A model generated the notes under the pieces. The model saw nothing but the letters and a program-made list of their open reading frames with translations. It made no database searches and was not told where the DNA came from. Below, piece by piece: positions 7,736-14,495 of a DNA stretch of 43,993 nucleotides. The number at the start of each line of letters is the position of its first letter. Positions within the stretch are counted from its first letter, which is position 1. The position numbers and the translations under genes are program-made. This stretch comes from Hyphomicrobiales bacterium (GTDB lineage Bacteria; Pseudomonadota; Alphaproteobacteria; Rhizobiales; Rhizobiaceae), in assembly GCA_026400435.1 (NCBI GenBank), contig JAPLOZ010000006.1, forward strand, positions 1-43,993, given 5' to 3'.

Positions 7736-9015
7736 GTTTTGACCTTCTCATCAAGGGCGGCATCCTGCCTGACGGCACGACCTCCGACATCGGCATCCGG
7801 GGCGAAGTCATCGCCGCCGTCGAACCGTCCATATCGGCGGAGGCCGGCCGGGTTGTCGATGCCTCCGGCAGCCTTGTTGCGCCGCCCTTCGTCGACCCGC
7901 ATTTCCACATGGACGCGACGCTGTCTTACGGCATCCCGCGCATCAACGCTTCCGGCACGCTGCTTGAAGGCATTGCGCTCTGGGGCGAACTGAAGCCGCT
8001 CCTGACGCACGAGGCAGTCAAGGCGAGGGCACTCGCCTACTGCGACTGGGCCGTATCGATGGGCCTGCTCGCCATACGCACGCATGTCGACACCTGCGAC
8101 GACCGCCTGCTGGCCGTCGAGGCGCTGCTGGAGGTCAAGCGGGAGGTCGCCCCATACATCGACCTCCAGCTCGTAGCCTTCCCGCAGGACGGCTTCTACC
8201 GCTCACCCACGGCCCGGCACAACACCATCCGCGCGCTCGACCTCGGCGTCGATGTGGTCGGCGGCATTCCGCATTTCGAGCGCACCATGGCCGACGGAAC
8301 GCGCTCGGTCACCGAACTCTGCGCCATCGCGGCCGATCGCGGGCTGATGGTCGATGTCCACTGCGACGAGACCGACGATCCGATGTCGCGGCATATCGAG
8401 CAGCTTGCCTTTGAAACGCAACGCCTCGGGCTGCAGGGCAGGGTGGCAGGCTCACACCTGACCTCCATGCACTCGATGGACAACTACTACGTCTCGAAGC
8501 TGTTGCCGCTGATCGCCGAGGCGGGCGTCTCGGCCATCCCCAATCCGCTGATCAACATCGTCATCCAGGGTCGCCACGACACCTATCCCAAGCGGCGCGG
8601 CATGACGCGCGTGCCCGAGATGATCAAGGCGGGCATACGCGTCGGCTTCGGCCAGGATTGCGTGCTCGATCCCTGGTACCCGCTTGGGACGGCCGACATG
8701 CTCGACGTTGCTTTCATGGGCCTGCACGTCGCCCAGATGACAAGCCCCGCCGACATGGCGCGCTGCTTCGACATGGTCACTTCGGTCAATGCGGCGATCA
8801 TGGGCCTCGACCATCTTGGCCTTGGGGTAGGCAAGCGGGCCAGCATGGTGGTGCTCGATGCCGGAGACCCGGTCGAGGCGCTGCGTCTGCGCGCCGAGCG
8901 GCTGTGCGTCATCTCGAGAGGCAAGGTCGTTGCCGAACGTCCGCGTCGCGACACCCAGCTATCGTTGCCGGGAAGACCCTCGCGTGTGAACCGCCGCCAC
9001 AAATCGGCTGGTTGA
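7732..9015 (+). CDS. CodA-type cytosine deaminase family amidohydrolase, Cys at the Asp314 position
   Basis: Cytoplasmic metal-dependent amidohydrolase of 427 aa that aligns closely with E. coli CodA, at an offset of 4 residues throughout. Metal ligands are H57 and H59 (DPHFHMD), H210 (DVHCDE) and D309 (FGQDC). E213 is the catalytic Glu, H242 lies in SHLTSMHS, and Q152 (VAFPQDGF) matches the base-binding Gln156. NPLINIVIQGRHDTYPKRRG and DPWYPLGTADML are near-verbatim CodA segments. The residue matching Asp314 is Cys310; known family members lacking this Asp deaminate 5-methylcytosine, so cytosine may not be the only or preferred base. The start is an ATGA overlap with the upstream permease, making import and deamination one operon. 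Conversion of cytosine or 5-methylcytosine to uracil or thymine is inferred. Confidence 0.87.
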   Translation: MSFDLLIKGGILPDGTTSDIGIRGEVIAAVEPSISAEAGRVVDASGSLVAPPFVDPHFHMDATLSYGIPRINASGTLLEGIALWGELKPLLTHEAVKARALAYCDWAVSMGLLAIRTHVDTCDDRLLAVEALLEVKREVAPYIDLQLVAFPQDGFYRSPTARHNTIRALDLGVDVVGGIPHFERTMADGTRSVTELCAIAADRGLMVDVHCDETDDPMSRHIEQLAFETQRLGLQGRVAGSHLTSMHSMDNYYVSKLLPLIAEAGVSAIPNPLINIVIQGRHDTYPKRRGMTRVPEMIKAGIRVGFGQDCVLDPWYPLGTADMLDVAFMGLHVAQMTSPADMARCFDMVTSVNAAIMGLDHLGLGVGKRASMVVLDAGDPVEALRLRAERLCVISRGKVVAERPRRDTQLSLPGRPSRVNRRHKSAG

Positions 9016-9022
9016 ACGTAGG

Positions 9023-9649
9023 CTACTCGACCGAAAGCTCGACGTCGGTCGGCACCTGGCTTGCCGGCAGCGCCTCGTCGAAATTCACCGGCGCCTGCTG
9101 GAAGGCGCGCCGGTACTGTACGTTGCCGATCATCACGCCACCCTCCTCGGGTATAAGCATCGTGCGCTGAGTGCCGTCATTGCAGTTCATCACAGCCTGG
9201 GCATCGCCGCCCGGCCAATGCACCATCCGGCAGCTCAACTCGCGGAACCAGTTCTTGCCGGAGTCCTCGAAGGAAAGCAGGAACGAACCCTTGCCGGTGC
9301 GCGCCACGAGATCGCCGTTCGGCGCGCTCCATGCCCATTGCAGCGGCTCAGGCAATTCGTCGCTGTAGATCCACGACTGCATCACAAGCGGCGGCTGGTA
9401 GCCCTGCGACAGGGCCACGCGGTACCATGTCATGGCCGAGGCATACTCTGCCGGAACGCTGGTTCTCAAAGCTTCGGCCGCCTCTGGAACAGAGATCAGC
9501 GGCGACTTGTCGGCGAAAGCGAAACGAAATTGCGTGCTGTGTGGCGCCGATGGGTCGATCCGATAGTCGAATCCCCACGCGCGCCCGACCAGCGCGGACG
9601 CGAGCACAAGCCCCACAAGAACCGACAGACGCCTCATCGCGAGGAACAT
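9023..9649 (-). CDS. Secreted protein of unknown function
   Basis: Unrecognised protein with a likely Sec signal peptide: ATG at 9649 gives MFLAMRRLSVLVGLVLASALVGRAWG with probable cleavage before FDYR. An in-frame ATG at 9700 would place an odd 17-residue extension before the signal peptide, so 9649 or 9637 is preferred. The mature part, about 185 aa, is moderately acidic and Trp/Tyr-rich (MTWYRVALSQGYQPPLVMQSWIYSDELPEPLQWAW). It has two Cys residues (SCRMV and MNCND) that could form a disulfide. No catalytic motif is visible. It converges on the deaminase gene, with only 7 nt between the stops. Coding status rests on length, codon bias and the signal peptide. Confidence 0.7.
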   Translation of the reverse strand: MFLAMRRLSVLVGLVLASALVGRAWGFDYRIDPSAPHSTQFRFAFADKSPLISVPEAAEALRTSVPAEYASAMTWYRVALSQGYQPPLVMQSWIYSDELPEPLQWAWSAPNGDLVARTGKGSFLLSFEDSGKNWFRELSCRMVHWPGGDAQAVMNCNDGTQRTMLIPEEGGVMIGNVQYRRAFQQAPVNFDEALPASQVPTDVELSVE

Positions 9650-9818
9650 AGCACCGAGTAGGCGCACGGTGAACCGCAACCCGTCGAAAAACACAGTCAT
9701 TGACTGAAATCGGCGATGCCTGGCGCGAGGCTCTATCGCCGCGGCGGTCGTGGCCCAGAGCGTTTGATGTTTTGTCCTCGCCAGACCGGCGCATCGCGTC
9801 TAACACCGCCTGCGTCAT

Positions 9819-10745
9819 ATGTTGCGGTCGCCGATGTCCTTCTTTGCCAATCCCCGAAACCAGATACTCCTCGGCGTTCTCCTGATGCTGGGCGGCGACT
9901 TCATGTTTTCGCTGAACGACGCGATGGGCAAGTGGCTTGTCGTCACGCTCCCCGTCGGGCAGGTCATTGTCGTCCGCTCGATAGGCGCTGTCGCGGTGCT
10001 GGGCCCGTTGATTGCCCGCCAGGGCGCCGGGGTCCTTTTCAATGCCGACCGTCCATGGCTGCAGGTCGCCCGCGCAACGCTGACCGCTGTCGAGACCGCC
10101 CTCTTTTATGTCTCGGTATTTTATCTGCCGCTGGCCGACGTGTTCAGCTTCTACATGGCCGGACCCATATATGTGGCTGCACTGTCGCATATGCTTCTGG
10201 GCGAAAGGGTGGGATGGCGGCGATGGGCAGCCATCCTGGTTGGCTTCCTGGGCGTTCTCATCATGCTGGAACCCTCCGCGGGGTTCTCGCTGGCTTCGAT
10301 GTACGCAGTCGCCGGCAGCGTCCTGTTTGCCGTAACCATCATTCTTGGCCGTATGCTGCGCGGAACCAGCGACACTTCGCTGGTCACCTGGCAGACCGTC
10401 TGTTCGCTGGTCGTAGGCGCCGTCATGATGCTCGTCTTCGGCGGATGGCGGGCCCCGACGTCAGTCGAGTGGACGGGAATGCTTCTTCTAGGTATCGTAG
10501 CCTGCATCGCCCACCTGATGATTGTGCGCGCGCTGAAGCTGGCGCCGGCGGCGCTGCTGGCGCCGCTTCACTACACCCTGCTTTTGTGGGCGGTGGTGTT
10601 CGGCTGGCTGTTCTTCGGCGACGTACCCGGCGTCCGAATTCTTGTCGGCGCGGCAATCGTGGTTCTGGCCGGCCTGTTCATCTTCCACCGCCAGAAGGTC
10701 GTCGCGACGGTCCCGCCGGAGGACGTGCCCAAGGGTATCAATTGA
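9819..10745 (+). CDS. EamA/DMT-superfamily transporter
   Basis: Inner-membrane transporter of 308 aa with about ten helices arranged as two EamA repeats, the layout of metabolite exporters such as YdcZ/RhaT relatives. Repeat 1 runs from about residue 15 (ILLGVLLMLGGDFMFSLNDAMGKW), including FYLPLADVFSFYMAGPIYVAALSHMLLGERVGWRRW. Repeat 2 runs from about 155, with HLMIVRALKLAPAALLAPLHYTLLLWAVVFGWLFFGDVP. An alternative start is ATG 9834 (MSFFANPRN); neither has a clear ribosome site. The substrate cannot be read from sequence. The next gene, 83 nt downstream on the same strand, encodes the leader-like peptide at 10829, so a link to peptide export is possible but unproven. Confidence 0.88.
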   Translation: MLRSPMSFFANPRNQILLGVLLMLGGDFMFSLNDAMGKWLVVTLPVGQVIVVRSIGAVAVLGPLIARQGAGVLFNADRPWLQVARATLTAVETALFYVSVFYLPLADVFSFYMAGPIYVAALSHMLLGERVGWRRWAAILVGFLGVLIMLEPSAGFSLASMYAVAGSVLFAVTIILGRMLRGTSDTSLVTWQTVCSLVVGAVMMLVFGGWRAPTSVEWTGMLLLGIVACIAHLMIVRALKLAPAALLAPLHYTLLLWAVVFGWLFFGDVPGVRILVGAAIVVLAGLFIFHRQKVVATVPPEDVPKGIN

Positions 10746-10828
10746 GGTACGCTGCCCTGCCGTGACGCGTTGGCTTGACGCAGCGGATCCTTTGGAGGAA
10801 ATTGCTGCTCGAATCTTGGGGAATTTCG

Positions 10829-10924
10829 ATGAAGAAGCTCTATGAAAAGCCGACGCTTCTGAAGCGGGCCGTGCTTTCTGCCGTCACGGCTGCCATCCAG
10901 AATTCGCTCCAGAAGCTCCCGTAA
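10829..10924 (+). CDS. Lasso-RiPP-type leader peptide, 31 aa (copy 1)
   Basis: Tiny gene encoding 31 aa, starting M-K-K-L-Y-E-K-P-T-L-L-K and continuing to LSAVTA. It has the Y-x-x-P-x-L motif that RiPP recognition elements bind in lasso leaders, plus the downstream Thr typical of the leader end. The expected Gly after the motif is Ala14. A GGGG ribosome site (10818-10821) lies 7 nt before the ATG. The tail after the V-T-A motif, AIQNSLQKLP, contains no Asp or Glu, so the standard lasso isopeptide ring cannot form. It ends 18 nt before an Asn-synthetase-like gene, the enzyme class that acts as lasso cyclase. Two paralogues lie at 40162 and 40380. No RRE protein or leader peptidase is nearby. 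Coding is likely; function is unknown. Confidence 0.7.
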   Translation: MKKLYEKPTLLKRAVLSAVTAAIQNSLQKLP

Positions 10925-10942
10925 GTTTCCAGTAGCCCGGCC

Positions 10943-12817
10943 ATGTGCGGATTGGCCGGTGTTTGGCGAAGACGCGCCCCGATCGGTGCATCCGACCGTT
11001 CGGATGTTGTGCGTATGGCCGACGCGATACGACATCGCGGCCCCGACGACCAGGGTAGCTGGAACGACAACCGACTTGCAGTCGCACACCGCCGCCTTTC
11101 GATCATCGATCCCACGCCGGCCGGCCACCAGCCAATGCTCACCGCGTCGCGGGATGCGGTGCTCGTCTACAATGGCGAGATCTACAATTACGAATCCCTT
11201 CGGGAGCTGCTGCGCGCGGAGGGGCTGACCTGCCGTTCGGATTGCGACACCGAAGTGGTCCTGCTCGCGTTGCACCATTGGGGGCCGCGCAAGGCGGTGG
11301 CGCTGTTCGACGGCATGTTCGCCTTCGCCTACTACGACGTGCGCGAGGGCACGCTATGGCTGGCGCGCGACCGGCTCGGCATCAAGCCGATGTCAGTTGC
11401 CGATCTTGGTGATCGCATATTGTTTGCCTCCGAGGACAAGGCTCTCCTCGCCGCCGACGGGGTTTCGCGTGACGTCGACACGCGCGAGATCACGTTGCGG
11501 CTCGCGTGGCAGTCACGCGATTCGGCCAGCAGCTTGTTTGGCAAGATCGACCGGCTGTTGCCCGGCGCCCTGTGGAAGATCGACGGGGCGGGCGTCGAAA
11601 AGACCTGCTTCTGGCATGTCCTTGATGTCCTCGATCCGTCGCGGGTGGTCTCGGACCGGGCATCCTCGGCCGACCACATGGGTAGCCTCGAGCGCATCCT
11701 TTCGGACAGCATCGGCATGCACTGCCGCGCCGACGCATCGATCGCGACAGCCTGCAGCAGAGGCGTCGATTCGGGCTTGATCACCACGCTGTCCACGCGG
11801 TTCCGGCAGGACTTCCATGCCTATGTCCTGGATCCGATGCCCGGCCCCAGCGAGGCGGACGGCGCCGCGCTGACGGCCGCCCGGGCCGGTGTGCCGCTGC
11901 GCCGCGTCCCGCTCGACAGAGACAGGTTCATCGACTTGTGGCCGAAGATGGTGTGGCACCTGGAGAGCGACGGCTGGCATGCCAGCGCGATGGGATTGCT
12001 GGCACTGGCCGAGCAGTGCCGGACGGACGGCGTCAAGGTTCTCTTGACGGGCGAGGGCGCCGACGAAATGTTCGGAGGTTACCCATGGCAGATCCGCCGC
12101 AACCGCCAGTGGCGCAGCCTGACGCCTTTGCGGCGTCTGCTCATCGGCAGGAATTCCTTCGAACGCAAGGTTCTCAAGGCGCGCCGTTCGCCACTGGCGA
12201 AGACCTTCGCAAACACACCCCTCCTTGATAGGTATAATCTGCTTCGCTCCCTGTCTCCCGAACTGAATTTCCTGGAGATCAAGCTGTTCGACTTGCTGGA
12301 ACCGGTGAAGTCCCTGGCGGACAGGGCCTATCTCGCGGGGTGCCTGTTCGACATGTATTCGCACCTGCAGGATTTGTTGCACAGGCATGACCGGCTCAGC
12401 ATGGCGGCGTCCGTCGAATTGCGCGTACCCTTCCTGGAGAACAGGCTGATCGACTTCGCGATTCATTTGCCGCGCCGCTTCAAATATCGCTGGGGCACGA
12501 CCAAATGGCTGCTGAAGAAGGTCGCCGATCGGCATCTGCCGAGACAGAATGTCTATGCACCGAAGTCAGGCTTCGATGTCTCTCAGCAGCTCTCCGCCGG
12601 AGCTGAAAAACTGCTGCGCGGAGGCCTTTTGGCGGACGCAATGCGATGGCCGTCGTCGTCCATCGCGGACATGGAGAAACTTGCCGGGGAGCACGAGAGT
12701 TCCCGCATGCGGCTTGTTGGGATGGAGCTGTTTCTCAGGCTCTATTGCGGCGGCGAATCGCAGGAGCAGCTCTCAGAACGGCTTCGTGCGGTCGTTGCGC
12801 GGCCCGCCGGCGCCTAG
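10943..12817 (+). CDS. Asparagine synthetase (glutamine-hydrolysing) family protein with altered PP-loop
   Basis: Two-domain amidotransferase of 624 aa. The N-terminal class II glutaminase has the catalytic Cys2 (MCGLAG), RHRGPDDQG at 31-39 and YNGEIYNY at 76-83, so ammonia release from glutamine looks intact. The C-terminal synthetase domain has its ATP-PPase loop at 271-278 as C-S-R-G-V-D-S-G, where AsnB enzymes have S-G-G-x-D-S, so the second Gly is Arg. The later GEGADEMFGGY and the region around LHRHDRLSMAASVELRVPFLENRLIDFA are conserved. It follows a 31-aa lasso-type leader gene by 18 nt and probably shares its transcript. True lasso cyclases usually lack the catalytic Cys2, so this may be a dedicated amidotransferase rather than housekeeping AsnB or a canonical cyclase. 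Its stop interlocks with the convergent next gene at CTAG. Confidence 0.87.
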   Translation: MCGLAGVWRRRAPIGASDRSDVVRMADAIRHRGPDDQGSWNDNRLAVAHRRLSIIDPTPAGHQPMLTASRDAVLVYNGEIYNYESLRELLRAEGLTCRSDCDTEVVLLALHHWGPRKAVALFDGMFAFAYYDVREGTLWLARDRLGIKPMSVADLGDRILFASEDKALLAADGVSRDVDTREITLRLAWQSRDSASSLFGKIDRLLPGALWKIDGAGVEKTCFWHVLDVLDPSRVVSDRASSADHMGSLERILSDSIGMHCRADASIATACSRGVDSGLITTLSTRFRQDFHAYVLDPMPGPSEADGAALTAARAGVPLRRVPLDRDRFIDLWPKMVWHLESDGWHASAMGLLALAEQCRTDGVKVLLTGEGADEMFGGYPWQIRRNRQWRSLTPLRRLLIGRNSFERKVLKARRSPLAKTFANTPLLDRYNLLRSLSPELNFLEIKLFDLLEPVKSLADRAYLAGCLFDMYSHLQDLLHRHDRLSMAASVELRVPFLENRLIDFAIHLPRRFKYRWGTTKWLLKKVADRHLPRQNVYAPKSGFDVSQQLSAGAEKLLRGGLLADAMRWPSSSIADMEKLAGEHESSRMRLVGMELFLRLYCGGESQEQLSERLRAVVARPAGA

Positions 12818-13719
12818 CCCTTGCGGACCGCCTCGACATGCCGGCCGAAGTCGGCGCTCTGCATCAGCTTGCGGCAGCGCGAGAAGCGCCCATCGGCATA
12901 GGCCCTGAAGTCCTCCGCGGAATTCTTGTTGCCAAGCTGGATAAGCCCCCACAGCGTCCACAACAGATCGCACATCGCCTTGTAGATCACGATGCGTCCG
13001 CGTTCGGCCGGTCGCGGTTCGCCGCCGAAATAGGCGCGCATCATCTCCTCTTCCTGGCGTTCCCCGAACTTGCCTTCGACCGCGAGGTCGCCGAGGTCCC
13101 ACATCGGGTCGTTCATGCCGGAATACTCCCAATCGACGATCCACATGCGGTCGCCGGTATCGAGGAAGTTCTCGCACAACGGATCGCAATGGCAGGCAAC
13201 CAGCTTCGCGGGATGGCGCGACAGCGCCGTCCTGATGTCCTCGGCTTCGCGAAGCACGTCGTGATAGCCCTTGGGCAGTTCGACATCCTTGGTCGACAAC
13301 ACTTTCAGATAGTCGTCGATCATTGCGAAGAGGTAGAAGCGGAACGGGAAGACCGCGCCTGACATATGCAGCTTCCTGAACGCCTCGCCTGCCCTCGCCG
13401 GAGCGCCTTCGTTCAGCTTGAAGGCGGCGGGCGACATCGTCTGGGCGCCGTCGACGAAGCGGGTCACCATCACGCCCTTCTCGTCAAAATAGAGCACTTC
13501 CGGGCTGACGCCCGAATTCGCCGCTTCGCGCGCCGCCACCGCCTCGTTGGCGCGGTTGATGTAGTCCTCGGTGCCCTTGCCAGGCACGCGGATGCAGTAT
13601 TCGCCAACCTGAAAGACGATGTTTGTCAGGCCGCCCAGCCTGAAGACCGTCCCGGAAAAATCCTTGAGGAACGGAACATCGGCCATAGCCTGCCGCGCCA
13701 GGGCCAGTTCGTCACTCAT
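12814..13719 (-). CDS. Choline/ethanolamine kinase-like phosphotransferase (1)
   Basis: Cytoplasmic kinase-fold phosphotransferase of 301 aa in the choline kinase/aminoglycoside phosphotransferase superfamily. The catalytic loop is HCDPLCENFL (177-186) with D179 as likely base. The metal-binding Asp lies in VDWEYSG (195-201), and the E-Y form after D-W/F is typical of choline/ethanolamine kinases rather than antibiotic kinases. An N-terminal nucleotide-binding lobe is visible as FRLGGLTNIVFQVGEYCIRVPG. The start at 13719 is preceded by AAGGGGAAT. A second, diverged member lies at 16941-17825, next to a dimethylglycine dehydrogenase-like gene, suggesting that both act on amino alcohols in the same catabolic region. 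The exact substrate is unknown. Confidence 0.85.
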   Translation of the reverse strand: MSDELALARQAMADVPFLKDFSGTVFRLGGLTNIVFQVGEYCIRVPGKGTEDYINRANEAVAAREAANSGVSPEVLYFDEKGVMVTRFVDGAQTMSPAAFKLNEGAPARAGEAFRKLHMSGAVFPFRFYLFAMIDDYLKVLSTKDVELPKGYHDVLREAEDIRTALSRHPAKLVACHCDPLCENFLDTGDRMWIVDWEYSGMNDPMWDLGDLAVEGKFGERQEEEMMRAYFGGEPRPAERGRIVIYKAMCDLLWTLWGLIQLGNKNSAEDFRAYADGRFSRCRKLMQSADFGRHVEAVRKG

Positions 13720-13814
13720 GATTCCCCTTTCACCACCATATCCTCCCTTGACCGTTCCATAGTTTCAATCCCTTGGCTATGATCGAAGTGACACAGCGGA
13801 GTGGGCAAAATCCT

Positions 13815-14450
13815 ATGGCAGACGGCAGGCACGATGGAGCGCTGGGCGCGGTGTATCAGGCAAAGGGCGCCGACGAGGTCGCTGCCCTCTATGATCGCTG
13901 GTCGGAAACCTACGACCACGAAATGGCGGTTGCAGGATACCGTCACCCGTCGATCTGCCTCGCGCTGCTCGCCCGCCACCTGCAGCGCGGAGCTACGCCC
14001 CTCCTGGACGCCGGCGCCGGCACCGGCCTCATCGGCGAGTGGCTCGCCATCATGGGCTACCCGCACGTCGAGGCGCTCGACATTTCCGAAGGCATGCTTG
14101 CCAAGGCGGCCGCGAAGGGCGCCTACAAGGCCTTCCACCGCCTGGCGCTTGGCGGCCCGCTCCCCTTCGCCGACGGCCATTTCGCCGGCATCGTCTCGGC
14201 CGGCGTCTTCACATCGGGCCATGTCGGCGTCGAGGGGTTGGACGAACTGATCCGCATTTGCCGGCCAGGCGGGGTCACCGTGCTGACAGTCAAGAATACG
14301 CTTTGGGACGGGGGCTTTTCTGCCCGCATCGCCGACCTCGAAGCGGGCGGGCTGGTCGTACGTGCCGAGGAAACAGCGCCCTACGTCTCGATGCCCGGCG
14401 AAACCGGCACGGTGCCAAGCCGCGGACTGGTGCTGAAAAGGCTTGCCTGA
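13815..14450 (+). CDS. Class I SAM-dependent methyltransferase (METTL27-like)
   Basis: Soluble methyltransferase of about 211 aa with a Rossmann fold. Motif I is LLDAGAGTGLIGE (63-75), motif II is VEALDISEGMLAKA, and PFADGHFAGIVSAGVFTSGHV follows. The upstream helix region VAALYDRWSETYDHEM resembles the METTL27/WBSCR27-type group of uncharacterised methyltransferases. The frame is open back to an ATG at 13773. ATG 13815 is chosen because it is preceded by a GGAG-like site and gives a compact N terminus, but this is uncertain. It lies divergent from kinase 1 and convergent with the FAD-GcvT oxidase gene. The methyl acceptor is unknown. Confidence 0.82.
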   Translation: MADGRHDGALGAVYQAKGADEVAALYDRWSETYDHEMAVAGYRHPSICLALLARHLQRGATPLLDAGAGTGLIGEWLAIMGYPHVEALDISEGMLAKAAAKGAYKAFHRLALGGPLPFADGHFAGIVSAGVFTSGHVGVEGLDELIRICRPGGVTVLTVKNTLWDGGFSARIADLEAGGLVVRAEETAPYVSMPGETGTVPSRGLVLKRLA

Positions 14451-14495
14451 GAGATGGCGGGCAGACACCCAAGGTAGGCGAGGCGGCGTTGGTCG

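Noticed and set aside
10829-12817. Complete canonical lasso peptide biosynthesis cluster
   Set aside because: The leader motif and an Asn-synthetase homologue are present, but there is no RRE protein, no leader peptidase, no Asp/Glu ring acceptor, and the enzyme keeps the glutaminase Cys. Only a lasso-type leader can be claimed.
10943-12817. Housekeeping asnB
   Set aside because: The PP-loop is altered (S-R-G-V-D-S) and the gene is coupled to a leader peptide, so a gene symbol for asparagine synthesis is not justified.
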